From positions 992,001 through 1,056,000 of the forward strand of contig CAWBJQ010000014.1 of assembly GCA_963789075.1 (NCBI GenBank): 64,000 nt of DNA, given 5' to 3'. Shown here piece by piece: positions 47,923 to 60,832 of the stretch (position 1 is the stretch's first letter; the number at the start of each line of letters is the position of its first letter). Below the pieces are notes generated by a model. The model was not told the DNA's origin, searched no databases, and saw nothing but the letters and a program-made list of their open reading frames with translations. This DNA comes from DATATJ01 sp963789075 (GTDB lineage: Bacteria > Acidobacteriota > Vicinamibacteria > Vicinamibacterales > CAVVIG01). The translations under genes were made by a program, and so were the position numbers.

Positions 47923-48813
47923 TTACTCGTCAGCCAGCGGGGACAGGGCGATCAATTCAGTGTCGAGCGGGCCCTCCCGCCGGTCGGTCCGACCGCCGCC
48001 GTCAGGGCGACGATGGTCCGCCGACGGTGCACGCGAAGGGGAAAGGCGGACACCACGTACCGCCACGGTCGTGTCCTGGTTGCGCCGGACCACCGCCGTG
48101 TCGCGCTCAATGTCCGGCAGGATTTCGTTGACCGCGCGGTGATAGTCCTCGGGAAAATCGATCTCGGTCCACGGATAGCCGCGGGTGCTGATGGCGTGCA
48201 GCGGCCGCTCCTTCGCGAAATCGTCGAAGGCGCGCGGCGCCCAGTCGCGCAGCCCGCCGGCGGCGACTCGCGCGTCGAGCAGATCCACCAGACGGCGCGC
48301 GCCGTCCGAGCCGAACCGCACGACGCCGACGTTTTCGCCGTCGGCTTCGTCCGCCGGCATCGTCTTCGACATCGCCACGACACGGCCGCAGCGCACGCGC
48401 ACTTTCATCTCCTCCTCGCCCAGCGGACCGTCGCTGTAGTCGAGCAGCAGCGCGTCCTCGTGCCGCGACGTCACCAGGTCCGCGAGCAGCTGCGGATGCA
48501 GCAGCACGTCGCAGTTCATGACGACGAAGCCGTCGAGGAGCAATGGCCGCGCGAGCCACAGCGAATACAGACTGTTGGTTTGCGCGAAGCGTGTGTTCTC
48601 GACGAACTGCAGCCCGCGGCCACACACCCGCCGTACGCTGTCGGCCTGGCACCCGACGACCACGGCAATGTCGTCGATGCCGGTGGCGCGGAGCGTGTCG
48701 ATCTGGCGCTCCACGAGGGTGGTATTCCCGACACGCAGCAGACATTTCGGTTTGTCGCCGGCGGTCCCGTTCAGCCGCGATCCCTTGCCCGCCGCGAGAA
48801 TGATTCCCTTCAA
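47923..48813 (-). CDS. nucleotidyltransferase (LicC/GCT-type NTP transferase)
   Basis: 296 residues: GIILAAGKGSRLNGTAGDKPKCLL is reported here in shorter form as LAAGKGSRL and DKPKCLL, the nucleotide-binding signature; NCDVLLHP gives the metal Asp and PWTEIDFPEDY the second metal site. It activates a phospho-compound such as phosphocholine or a sugar phosphate with CTP or UTP. The start is TTG 48813 with GGAGG eight bases before it. A C-terminal tail of about 50 residues is Arg-rich and unlike the family. Confidence 0.8.
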   Translation of the reverse strand: MKGIILAAGKGSRLNGTAGDKPKCLLRVGNTTLVERQIDTLRATGIDDIAVVVGCQADSVRRVCGRGLQFVENTRFAQTNSLYSLWLARPLLLDGFVVMNCDVLLHPQLLADLVTSRHEDALLLDYSDGPLGEEEMKVRVRCGRVVAMSKTMPADEADGENVGVVRFGSDGARRLVDLLDARVAAGGLRDWAPRAFDDFAKERPLHAISTRGYPWTEIDFPEDYHRAVNEILPDIERDTAVVRRNQDTTVAVRGVRLSPSRAPSADHRRPDGGGRTDRREGPLDTELIALSPLADE

Positions 48814-48858
48814 ACGTCACACCTCCGGAAGCTGGACACTATCGATGACCACCACGGT

Positions 48859-50442
48859 CTACGCTGCCGCCGGTACTCGCCGACGGCTCCGCGCAAGCTC
48901 GGCCGCTTTCGCGAGATAGCTGCGCCGCTCATCTCTCTTCACAGCGAATGCCAGAAATGTCCCCAGATAGCAGAGCGCGCCGGCTGCGCCTGCAATGGCG
49001 ACGGCGTAGAGGCGCGCCGGCAGCGCGTCGCGCACCGAAATGACGACGAGCGCCATCATCGCGACCGGCCACAACGCGGGCCACACAGCCTGAACGAACG
49101 CCTCGCCAGAACCGATACCCACGCGCCGGCACGCCGCGGGCCACAGCACGACCATCGATGTGAAGGCGACCGGCACGAGTGTCCCCATCGCCTGTCCGAC
49201 CAAGCCGTAGCCGCGAATCCAGAGAAGGCTGAGCCCCACATTCGCCAGCGCGGCGCCGGCGTTCGAAAACGCCAGCAGCCGGTGGCAGCCCGCGCCTTTG
49301 AGGACGGTCGTCGCGGTCGAATTTCCGACGCGGACCGCGACCACCAGAATGAGAATCTGCGTGACGAGGATGCTGTCGTCGAACGTCGGCCCCACCCACG
49401 CGTGAATGAGCGGCTTGGCGAGCAGGAACAGCGACGCGCCGAGCGGCACCACACTGACGAGCGACAGGCGCGTGCCCTGAATGAAGATCGCACGCAGACG
49501 CTCCGCCTTCTGGCCGGCATCGCTGTCCACGACGACCGGGAACAGCACGCCGTTCAACTGGTTCGTCATCCGCTGCAGCATCTCGGCGAGCCGCTGCGGC
49601 ACGGTCCAGAGCGTCACCGCCGACGCCGACAGGTACGCGCCGATGATCACGGCATCGATCGAGTAATTCAGCTTGTTCGCCCAATCGATGATCGAGACGT
49701 AGACGCTGAAGGTCGAGAGCTCGCGCACGCGTGCCCATCTGAACAGCGAAGGGCGCACCGAGAGGGCACTGAACACCGCGTACGCGTTCAAGCGATAGAT
49801 GAAATAGACGACGATGCGGATGCTCGTCGTCGTCATCACGAGCTGAACGAGCGAGAAGCCCATCATCAGCATCGCGATGTTCACCGCGGCAACGACGATG
49901 CTGCTGCCGACGCCGACGAGGTTGTTCAGGTCGTAGCGTTGAAAGCCGTTGATGACGCCGCCGAAGATACTGAAGGGGAATCCGAGCGAGACGTACACGC
50001 CGATGATCAGCATCAGCGACCGCCCCGTCTCGGCCTGCTCGGGCGTGATGTTCAGCACGCGGCCCAGGTTGAACGCCAGCAGCACGAACACCGCGTAGGC
50101 GACGAGACCGACCGCCGCGAAGATGACGAACAGCGTGCTGGCGATCTCGTTCAGGCTCTGGACGTCCCGCTTGGCGCGGTAGTGCGCGACGAACTTCACG
50201 ATCGATCCGCCGAATCCGAGATCGAGCACGGAGAAGTAGGTCGTCATCGAGGCCGTGAGCATCCACAGGCCGTACGCCGCCGGCCCGAGATGGTGGACGT
50301 TGAACGGCAGCAGCATCAACCCGATCGCCGCGTCGGTGGCGATCGAGAGATAGCGGGTGGTGACGTTGCGCGCCACCGTCACGAGCGGCTGGTCGTCGTC
50401 GGCGCCCCAGATGGTGTCGGCCTGATCCGCGCCGTAGGTCAC
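48859..50442 (-). CDS. Wzx-like polysaccharide flippase
   Basis: 527 residues with about twelve to fourteen membrane spans (for example GLMLLPFNVHHLGPAAYGLW, FVIFAAVGLVAYAVFVLLAF) of the PST/MOP exporter superfamily. It would flip lipid-linked repeat units across the inner membrane. GTG 50442 overlaps the upstream stop (GTGA), so it is translationally coupled to the initiating transferase. Confidence 0.87.
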   Translation of the reverse strand: MTYGADQADTIWGADDDQPLVTVARNVTTRYLSIATDAAIGLMLLPFNVHHLGPAAYGLWMLTASMTTYFSVLDLGFGGSIVKFVAHYRAKRDVQSLNEIASTLFVIFAAVGLVAYAVFVLLAFNLGRVLNITPEQAETGRSLMLIIGVYVSLGFPFSIFGGVINGFQRYDLNNLVGVGSSIVVAAVNIAMLMMGFSLVQLVMTTTSIRIVVYFIYRLNAYAVFSALSVRPSLFRWARVRELSTFSVYVSIIDWANKLNYSIDAVIIGAYLSASAVTLWTVPQRLAEMLQRMTNQLNGVLFPVVVDSDAGQKAERLRAIFIQGTRLSLVSVVPLGASLFLLAKPLIHAWVGPTFDDSILVTQILILVVAVRVGNSTATTVLKGAGCHRLLAFSNAGAALANVGLSLLWIRGYGLVGQAMGTLVPVAFTSMVVLWPAACRRVGIGSGEAFVQAVWPALWPVAMMALVVISVRDALPARLYAVAIAGAAGALCYLGTFLAFAVKRDERRSYLAKAAELARSRRRVPAAA

Positions 50443-51806
50443 TTCGCGCCCTTTCCGAACAGAATCACTTTCACGGTGTCGAGCACAATCGTCAGGTCGA
50501 AGACGATCGACAGGTGCTTGATGTAATAGAGGTCGTAGCGCAGCTTCTCCATCGCGTCCTCGACGGTGGAGCCGTACTGATACTTGACCTGCGCCCATCC
50601 CGTGAGGCCCGGCTTCACCGCCAGGCGCTGCACGTAGAACGGGATCTCCTGCGCCAGCTGCTCGACGAAGAAGGGCCGCTCGGGCCGCGGGCCGACGAAG
50701 CTCATGTCGCCGCGCAGCACGTTCCAGAATTGGGGCAGCTCGTCGAGCCGCGTCCGGCGGATGAACCGGCCGACGCGCGTGATGCGATCGTCCTTGTCGC
50801 GCGCCCAGACCGGCGTGCCTTCGCGTTCGGCGTCGGTCCGCATCGATCGAAACTTGAACACGTTGAACACGCGCCCGTTCTCACCCACCCGTGCCTGGCT
50901 GTAGAGGATGGGCCCGGCCGAGTCGAGGCGGATGGCGATGGCGGTCAGCGCGATGAGCGGCATCGACAGCACGACGCCGATGATCGAGAAGACGAGGTCG
51001 AGCAGCCGCTTCACGAAGCGCGTGGCGCGCGACGCGCGGAAGCCGTCCGAGAAGATCAGCCAGCTCGGTTTGAGATCGTCGATCAGAATCTTGCCCGTCA
51101 GCCGTTCGTAGGTCGTCGTCGCATCTTCGACGCGGACGCCCGAGACCTTCGCGCGCAGCAGCTGCTCGATCGGCAGACGTCCCCGGCGATCCGACAGGCC
51201 GACGACGATGCGATCGACGCGCCGGTCGGCGACGATGCGGTCGATCTCCGAGGCGGCGCCGAGGATGTCGTGCTGCCGCACAATCGGCGCGTCGTCGCTC
51301 TCCTCCACGAAGCCGACCAGGCGATAGGCGAAGTCCTGCTGGATGCCGATCTGTTGGGCGAGCATGCGCGCGATCTGGCCGGTGCCGACGATGAGAATGC
51401 GCTCTTCGAGATGTGGATCGTGCGCGAAATGGTTGAAGGCGATCCGCCACGTCAGGACGGCGACGACGAAGACGCCGAGCGCCGTGACGAAGGTGCCGGA
51501 ATCGAGAATCAGCGACGGCGCGGCGATGCTGGCGACCGCGAGCACGATCGCCGCGGCCCCCGCCGCCTGCAGCAGCCGGACGAGCAGCTCGCGGCTGGAG
51601 TGGACGACGGTCAGGTCATACAGGTCGTTGTAGTAGAAGCAGAGCTGACACAACGCCGTGCCGAGGACGATCTGCCAGATCGTGCTGCCCGGTGTGAATG
51701 CGCCGTTCAGCTGCGCGGCGAGCGCCATCGACCCCGAGATCAGCACGATCTCGAAGCCGAAGACGGTCAAGCCGCGCACCGACACATTCCTGTTGAAGAC
51801 CTGCAT
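50439..51806 (-). CDS. initiating polyprenyl-phosphate sugar phosphotransferase (TIGR03013/TIGR03025-like)
   Basis: 455 residues: four or five N-terminal helices, a CoA-binding-like Rossmann domain (ILIVGTGQIARMLAQQIG), one helix (LVFSIIGVVLSMPLIALTAI) and the catalytic domain with VFKFRSMRTDAE, RRTRLDELPQFWNVL, SFVGPRPERP and KPGLTGWAQV. It transfers the first sugar-1-phosphate onto undecaprenyl phosphate. ATG 51806 is chosen. A GGGATT-type repeat array separates it from the kinase gene. Confidence 0.9.
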   Translation of the reverse strand: MQVFNRNVSVRGLTVFGFEIVLISGSMALAAQLNGAFTPGSTIWQIVLGTALCQLCFYYNDLYDLTVVHSSRELLVRLLQAAGAAAIVLAVASIAAPSLILDSGTFVTALGVFVVAVLTWRIAFNHFAHDPHLEERILIVGTGQIARMLAQQIGIQQDFAYRLVGFVEESDDAPIVRQHDILGAASEIDRIVADRRVDRIVVGLSDRRGRLPIEQLLRAKVSGVRVEDATTTYERLTGKILIDDLKPSWLIFSDGFRASRATRFVKRLLDLVFSIIGVVLSMPLIALTAIAIRLDSAGPILYSQARVGENGRVFNVFKFRSMRTDAEREGTPVWARDKDDRITRVGRFIRRTRLDELPQFWNVLRGDMSFVGPRPERPFFVEQLAQEIPFYVQRLAVKPGLTGWAQVKYQYGSTVEDAMEKLRYDLYYIKHLSIVFDLTIVLDTVKVILFGKGAK

Positions 51807-51820
51807 CCTGTGATCTCGTC

Positions 51821-51882
51821 GGGATTTGGGATTCGGGATTCGGGATTCGCGTCGGGCAAATCCCAAACCCCAAATCCCGAAT
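51821..51882. repeat. GGGATT-type inverted repeat array
   Basis: GGGATTTGGGATTCGGGATT and one more unit (51821-51849) face CAAATCCCAAACCCCAAATC and flank (51857-51882). The arms pair to form a long hairpin between the BY-kinase stop and the initiating transferase start. It may modulate the level of the downstream genes. Confidence 0.8.
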
Positions 51883-51890
51883 CACATCCC

Positions 51891-52794
51891 CTAGTTCCGC
51901 TTGGCCTCGTACCGATAGTCCTGCTCCAGACCCGATTCGTTCAGCACGATGCCGAGGAGGCGTGACGAATCGAACGCGCGCAGCGCGTTTTCGATCGCCG
52001 GTTTCGGCGTGACGCCGGCGCGCACGACGAGCAGCGTGCCGTCCACGATCGGCGCGAGCACGGCGACGTCGGCAAGCGGCAGGACCGGCGGCGTGTCGAG
52101 GATCACGCGATCGAAGCGCGTGCGGAGCTGATCGAGCATGCGCCGCATGGCCGTCGAGCCCAGGAGCTCGGCGGGATTGGTGGGCGCCGCGCCTGCCGGC
52201 AGCACCGTCAGGTTGTGATCCGGCAGGAATTTCATCGCGTCGCGCAGCTCGCACGCGCCCGAGAGATACTCCGCCAGGCCCACCCCGGGCGGCAGGCCCA
52301 AGAGCTCCTGCAGCGACGGTTTTCGCAGATCGGCTTCGACGAGCACGACCCGCCGCTGCAGCTCCTGCGCCATGGTCAATGCCAGATTGGCGGCGGTGAC
52401 CGACTTGCCCTCGCCCTTCTGCGGGCTGGTGATCAGGATCGTGCGCAGCGCCGTCGCCCCTTCCGCATGCGACAGCCGCGTGCGGAGCTGCCGGTACTGT
52501 TCGGCGGCGAGCGACTTCGGTGCGAGTCCCGCGATGAGCACCGGATTCAAGCGGACGGTGACGCTCTCGATCGCGTCAGCCAGTGGCAGGGGAGGGCGGC
52601 GTCGGTCCGTGCGCCCGCGCCGCATTCGGGGCGCCCGGCACGATCGTCGCCGGTTGATCCATGGCCGGCGTCTGACGCGAGGGAATCTCGATGGTGATCG
52701 GCACCGTGGCCGTGGCTGGCATGTCGAGGCCGCTCGTGCGAAGCGCCGCCCCTTCGCGTTCCGCTTTGTCGAGGATGTTCTGAATGCGGCTCAT
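51891..52794 (-). CDS. BY-kinase / CpsD-like ATPase of the chain-length system (frameshifted)
   Basis: About 300 residues after one indel near 52590. MSRIQNILDKAEREGA start, then SPQKGEGKSVTAANLAL (Walker A), VVLVEADLRKP (Walker A'), VILDTPPVLPLADV (Walker B). A short C-terminal Tyr-containing end (YRYEAKRN) is the possible autophosphorylation site. It pairs with the Wzz-like protein to control polymer length (TIGR03018-like). Confidence 0.83.
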
Positions 52795-52814
52795 GACAGA
52801 TATCTCCTGCTCCG

Positions 52815-54288
52815 TTACGACAGTGCCGGGTCGATCCGTGGAATCTCAGCCAGTACGGGCAATTCGAATTCGTCGCGCAGACCACGCGCGTCGTGCACTG
52901 AACGGTCCAGATACTCGCGGCCCATGGCGCCGGCGCCGCCGAGCACGAACCCTGCCGCGAGCGCCATGATCATCACGCGCATCGGCTTCGGCTTGGACGG
53001 CTCGGTCGGCAGGCTCGCTGGTGCGAGCACCAGGAATTGTTCGCCTCCCTGCTTCCGCTGCAGATCCTCGTTGAGCAGCGCGGTCTGCTTCTTCTGCGAC
53101 AGATCGGAGTACGATCCGCGTTCGAGGTCGTATTCGCGCTGCAGCGAAACCATCTGCTGCTCGACGCGCGGCGCCTGTTCGACGCGCGCCTGGTAGTTGC
53201 CGATGGCGGCCGTGATCTGCGTCTGGTGCCGCTGCAGCTCGGCGACCCGCATCTTGGTGGCGTCGCGATCCTTCACGAGCTGCCGGTAATCGGGGCTGGC
53301 TTGCAGCAGCGACAGGCGGTCGGCCGCCGGTCGCGACCTCTCGCTGGCCGCCGCCTTCTCCGCGGTCGCCAGTTCCTCCTTCAGCCGCACGACCTCAGGA
53401 TGCTTGTCGGTGAACGAGAGCTGCGCATCGGCGAGCTGCCGGCGCAGCGAGGTCACGCGCATCTGCGCCGTCTCGCCGGGGGTGCCCTTCGCGGCGGCCA
53501 GCGTGTCGTCGGCGCCCTGCTCCGTCGACTCGATCTGGCGCTCGATCATCGACAGCCGATCCTGCTCGCCGCGCGCCGCGGTCGCCGTCGACTCCAGCTG
53601 CTGCTGCAGGCCGCTCACCATCTGGAGGTTCGCGTTCGTCTGCTCCGGCAGACGTCCCATGTAGGACTCCTTCGTGTCGCGCAGCCTGGTCTCGAGCGTC
53701 TTCAGCCGGTCTTCGCTCGCTTTCAACTGGGCCGCGATGAACTCAGACGTGTCTTGGGCCCGCACCTCGCGCGACTTGCTGTTCGCTTCGACGAACACCT
53801 GCGCGAGGCGATTGACGATGCGCCGCGCGTCTTGCGGGCGTCGCGTCGGAGTAGGAGATCAGGTAGCTGTCCAGCTGCGCCTTCTGATCGGGCGACAGCT
53901 GCTGCGGCAATCCGGAGCCGGTGATCGAGTCGGGCAGCGTCCACGCTGATGTTGCCCGCGCATGCCGCCGACCGCGTTGTCGATCGAGCCGTCGCGCTGA
54001 TCGAGGTGCTCGAGGCGCGCGGTCTTTTCGAGCACATCGCGGCTGAGGAGCTGCTGCGACACGGCGTGCATCCGCTCAGCCCGATCGATCTCGACGGTGC
54101 CGCCGACTCTTCGACATGACACGCGCGGAGGAGACCGCCACCGTCGTCGTCGCTTGATATTGGCGCGGCAGCTTCCAGACGAGCAGCAGCCGACGATCAG
54201 CGATAGCAGCGACGGGCACGATGAACCACCATTTGCGGCGGTTGAACACCGAGACGTAATCGAGTGGGTCGAAGCGCGGTTCGTCCAT
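52815..54288 (-). CDS. chain-length determinant, Wzz/GumC-like (TIGR03007-like; frameshifted)
   Basis: About 490 residues. N-terminal helix (KWWFIVPVAAIA), a long coiled-coil periplasmic part (AAQLKASEDRLKTLETRLR, LRRQLADAQLSFTDKHPEV) and a C-terminal helix (VMIMALAAGFVLGGAGAMG). It forms the periplasmic octamer-like cap that sets polymer length. Indels near 54115, 53945 and 53840 break the N-terminal third. ATG 54288 overlaps the beta-barrel stop (TAATG). Confidence 0.83.
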
Positions 54289-55503
54289 TACTGCATCCTC
54301 ATCGGCTTGGAAGTCACAATCTGGAGGCCCACACGGTTGCGATCGACCTCACCGCCGGGACGCAGCGTCGTCTGCTGGCTGCGGGCGTAGAACGCTTCGA
54401 TGCGGACCCACGCCTGGGGCTCCCAGCCCACGATCGAGTAGGTCAGGAGCGATCGCAGCGGCAGCTGCTCGAAGCTGGCGGTCAAGGGCTCGTCGTCGCG
54501 AAACACCAGCGAGTGATCGGTGTAGAAGTGCCGGCTGTGAACAGCGGCGTGCGGAAGCCGACGCCGACCTCCTGGTTCTGGTTCGTCCCGCCGAAGCCGA
54601 ATGACGGGAAGGTAGGAGCGCAGGTAGCCGACGTGGAACGAGGCGTGCTCCTGACGCCAATTCAGCGAGACGCGCAGGGCCGGACCGGTGCTGGACGGAT
54701 TGAGCCCACTCGCCTGGAGAAAGACGACGCCGGCGGCGGCGCTCAGGGACCAGGCCGGCGACAACTGGTAATCGAGGGCCGCCTGCGCTGTCTGGATGTT
54801 GAACGGCGTCGGGATCGCCGAGCACGGACGAGCGGCCGAACGTGTAGTCGCCGCCGACGCTGAGCCGCGAGCTGAGGCGGTACCGATACTCGTTGAGCGA
54901 CTCGGCGATATGGCCTCCGCGCAGAAACGGCTGAAACGTTTCCGACTGTTGAAATTCGATGTCCTGATACGACAGCGAGCTCGTGACCGTGCTGCGCGGT
55001 CCGAGGGCGTAGCTGAAGCCGCCCCGTGCGTCGAAGGTTTTCGCGCCGACGCGCCGATAGGGGATGCCGCTGAAGTCGATCAGGTCGGTCGACGGAAGCA
55101 GGGCGGCGTTGCCGCTCGCGAACCATCCGAGTCGCGCACTCTCGTCGCGCTTCAGCTCGACGTGCGCGCGCTGGTCCCAGCGGTTCAACGCCGTGAATGT
55201 CCGGTAGTTCAGGAAGCTGCCTGAATAGCCCGTACTCAGATGCGTGTGCTGACCGTTGTAGCTCAGGTCGGCCCCGGGGAACACGCTCGACACGTAGTCG
55301 TCCGTCGGGCTCGTCGTCCCTTCCCCGAACAGCGAGACGTTGGAGTCGTACGTCTCAGAGACGCCGACCGTCGGCGTGAACGTCCAGCCGGGCCCTTTCG
55401 GTGTATCCGTCGTCGGAGCACCGGTTCCGATCCGCTCCTGCGCATGGAGCACCGAGAACGCCGTGACGCCGGCCAGGCCGAGCGCGACGATGAATGGCTT
55501 CAC
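54288..55503 (-). CDS. exosortase-locus outer-membrane beta-barrel (TIGR03016-like; frameshifted)
   Basis: About 404 residues. Signal peptide (IVALGLAGVTAFSVLHAQ), then alternating beta strands with aromatic girdle residues (YDSNVSLFGEG, FTALNRWDQRAHVELKRDE) and a C-terminal strand LQIVTSKPMRMQ. It probably forms the outer-membrane pore for the polymer. At least two shifts near 54820 and 54550-54600. The ATG overlaps the upstream Wza-like stop (ATGA). Confidence 0.78.
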
Positions 55504-56111
55504 GGCACGATCACCGTGTCGCCCGAGCGGAGGAACAGCGGCTTCGCGTCGCCGTTGACGGCCTCCTTGTAATTGAATCGCAGCGTCTGCACGCCGTTGG
55601 GCGTCGAGCGCATCACTCGCACGTCCTTCGTGTTCGCGAATTCCTTGAAGCCGCCAGCCGACGCCAGCGCCTGCAAAATCGTGGTCGGCCCGTGGAGCTG
55701 CACAGGGCCCGGATGCGTCACTTCGCCCATGACGAAGACCTGCGAGGCCAGCGCCTCGACGACGATGACCGTGACGGTGGGGTTGGTGATGTACTCCTTC
55801 AGCGACGTGGCGATCATGTCGCGCAGCTCGAGCGGGGTTCGGCCGTTCGCCTGGACGTCGCCGATGAGCGGCAGCGTGATTTTGCCGTCGGGCCGGATCT
55901 GGGCCGACTGGGAAAGCTGCGGGTCCTTGTAAACCTCGATGCGCAGCTTGTCGCCAGGGCCGAGGCGGTATTCGTCGGCGACCGCCGACGCCGGCGGCGC
56001 GTCTTGCCGGTCCGAGTCGACAACGGCCGCGCCGGCCACAGCGGAGCGTGGCGCGACCACGCCGAGCGTGCCGGCCAGCGTGAGAGCGACGAGCGTGCTG
56101 GTGTGCTTCAT
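55500..56111 (-). CDS. Wza-like polysaccharide export protein
   Basis: 203 residues: signal peptide (LVALTLAGTLGVVAPRSAVA), poly_export domain (YRLGPGDKLRIEVYKDPQLS, IRPDGKITLPLIGDV, VFVMGEVTHPGPVQL) and a SLBB-type region. It lacks a lipobox cysteine, so it is a soluble periplasmic export protein rather than a lipoprotein (TIGR03027-like). Confidence 0.88.
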   Translation of the reverse strand: MKHTSTLVALTLAGTLGVVAPRSAVAGAAVVDSDRQDAPPASAVADEYRLGPGDKLRIEVYKDPQLSQSAQIRPDGKITLPLIGDVQANGRTPLELRDMIATSLKEYITNPTVTVIVVEALASQVFVMGEVTHPGPVQLHGPTTILQALASAGGFKEFANTKDVRVMRSTPNGVQTLRFNYKEAVNGDAKPLFLRSGDTVIVP

Positions 56112-56121
56112 AGCGTGATCC

Positions 56122-56600
56122 TCAGTTCTGATCGGCGGACGAGCGAATGCCGCCGCGCCAGTTCACGATGGGCCGCGACAAGGCCTGGCGCTTCAGCGAG
56201 TCGGCGTCTACGGCGTGTGTGGGTAACAGGCGGCCCCAACCGCGATTCGCAGGACGGTGGGGAATTCATAGTTCTCGATGCGCGAGACGAGACGATCGAT
56301 GACGCGGGTGGAGTGATCGAAATCGGCGTCGAGCAGCACGATGGCCAACGTGCCCCTTTCGGTGTGGCCCAGCAGATCGGTGTCGCGCACTTCCTTCGCG
56401 ATGATCTGTGCGACCTGCTGCAGCGTGCCATCATCGGCTGTCACGGTCATGCCTTCCCATTCGCGGCTCGCTTCGACGGTGACCAACGTCAGGAAGTTCT
56501 GCGAGCGGACCGCCCGCTTGAGCTCGCTTTCCAGCACGAATTCGAATGCGCCGGGCGTCAGAAGCTTGCTGCCCTCTTCGTAAAACGAGCTGCTCGTCAT
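56122..56600 (-). CDS. degenerate GGDEF-like domain protein (frameshifted near the end)
   Basis: About 159 residues. The fold markers VLESELKRAVRSQNFLTLVTV, DTDLLGHTERGTLAIVLLDAD and AVGAACYP resemble diguanylate-cyclase domains, but the catalytic GG(D/E)EF signature is absent, so it is likely a regulatory, not enzymatic, module. The tail THAVDADSLKRQAL lies in another frame, which suggests one missing base near 56215. It follows the sigma-54 regulator and precedes the exporter gene. Confidence 0.72.
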
Positions 56601-56604
56601 GACG

Positions 56605-58098
<1,494 letters not shown>

Positions 58099-58162
58099 AG
58101 TTGTTGCGTGTCCTCGCTCCGCTTCGGTCGGATGAGTCATCCCGGCCACGAGTGACCTGTTG

Positions 58163-58178
58163 AGCAATGCAGGTGCCA
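58163..58178 (-). promoter_or_regulatory. sigma-54 promoter of the main exopolysaccharide operon
   Basis: Minus-strand TGGCACCTGCATTGCT is a perfect TGGCAC-N5-TTGCT. It precedes the PrsR-like gene and probably drives the whole 58098-40169 operon. Confidence 0.75.
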
Positions 58179-58326
58179 GCGCGGAAAAGTTCTCGCGCGA
58201 TTGGGGAATTCGGGACTTTTGGGAACGGCAGTGTCTTCAGCGGGAAACAAAAGCTGAAGCGGCGAGGAAGGAACTTACCTATTTCTATGTAGAAGCGCGC
58301 TTACCGGGCGGCAAATGCTGAACCGT

Positions 58327-59832
<1,506 letters not shown>

Positions 59833-59836
59833 CGCA

Positions 59837-60538
59837 TCAGCTCCGAAGCGGAAGAGTGATTATGGCAGCGCCTCGACCGGCGATCGAGTCTGGGCCCTCT
59901 TGTTCGACGGGTGACGTAATGACGCCGCCGTGCGCTTCGATGATGCGCCGGGCAATGGGCAGCGCCAAGCCCAGACCGCCACGCTTCTCGTCGAACGGTC
60001 CGGCCGGTCCGCTGTATGCTGCCTGTACGCGCCCAGCTTCCGCCACGACAATTATTGCCGACGTGCGAGGGCCGTCCTTCTGCAGGCGGCGCTCGGCAAT
60101 CACGATGCCCGCCGCCGGTTGCTCGCGCAGAATCGCTCGAAAAATTGAATGAAATGCGGTTGCGAGCCGAGCCGCGTCGCCGTTGGTCGGCGCCCCGGAT
60201 GAGTCTCCACGAACCTCGAGTCGCACCTCTCGATCCTCCTGCTCATGCACACCGGCGGCCACTTCGCCCACGAGGTTGAAGAGATCCAATGGCTGCTGTC
60301 CGAGCGTGATGAGACCCGCGTCGAGCTTCGACACGTCGCTCAACTCGGCCACGAGCTGAACCAAACGCGCGCACGATTTCTCCGCCTCATCGATCATCTT
60401 GCGCTGGCGCGCGTTGAGCGACGACTCGGTGTCGCGCTGCAGCATCCGCAGGTAGCCGCCGACGACGCTCGCCGGTGTGCGTAGCTCGTGGACCGCCAAG
60501 GAGAGCAACTGAGGATAAGACTCGTTCAATGGGCGCAT
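59837..60538 (-). CDS. small soluble histidine kinase
   Basis: 233 residues: HisKA with LSLAVHELRTPASVVGGYL (His17), N-box-like region and the G2 box GGLGLALPIARRIIEAHGG. There is no membrane span or sensor domain, so it must receive its signal through a partner. ATG 60538 is chosen. It is cotranscribed with the sigma-54 regulator. Confidence 0.85.
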   Translation of the reverse strand: MRPLNESYPQLLSLAVHELRTPASVVGGYLRMLQRDTESSLNARQRKMIDEAEKSCARLVQLVAELSDVSKLDAGLITLGQQPLDLFNLVGEVAAGVHEQEDREVRLEVRGDSSGAPTNGDAARLATAFHSIFRAILREQPAAGIVIAERRLQKDGPRTSAIIVVAEAGRVQAAYSGPAGPFDEKRGGLGLALPIARRIIEAHGGVITSPVEQEGPDSIAGRGAAIITLPLRS

Positions 60539-60665
60539 GTTATCAGTGTGAGCCGTGCGTCGACCGTTCGGCTGGCGCGCCAACACGTCGCTGCCATCAA
60601 CGGAGCGTAACACAGGCATCCCGGCGGTTCGCCGTCTCAACATGTGAAAACCGGTTCCGCTCGAT

Positions 60666-60681
60666 GGCAACGCCATCGCCG
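60666..60681 (-). promoter_or_regulatory. possible sigma-54 promoter of the kinase-regulator pair
   Basis: Minus-strand CGGCGATGGCGTTGCC keeps GGC-N7-TTGC, but the leader would be about 115 bases and the region is GC-repetitive. Confidence 0.3.
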
Positions 60682-60720
60682 CGCAGCGGCGAGGCGAGGC
60701 GTTTGCCCAGCAAGTGGCGG

Positions 60721-60736
60721 TGGCACATCCCTTGAA
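60721..60736 (+). promoter_or_regulatory. possible sigma-54 promoter of the short CTERM-like gene
   Basis: TGGCACATCCCTTGAA: perfect TGGCAC at -24 and ten bases to GA at -12, where GC is expected. A weaker site about 100 bases before ATG 60833. Confidence 0.4.
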
Positions 60737-60832
60737 GCCCAATACCACGAGTCTACGGTCGACCTGACGAGACTTACACCTGCCCCACGGCAGGAGTCAA
60801 CGATTCCAGGTCCGGTTGAAAGAGTTGTCGAC

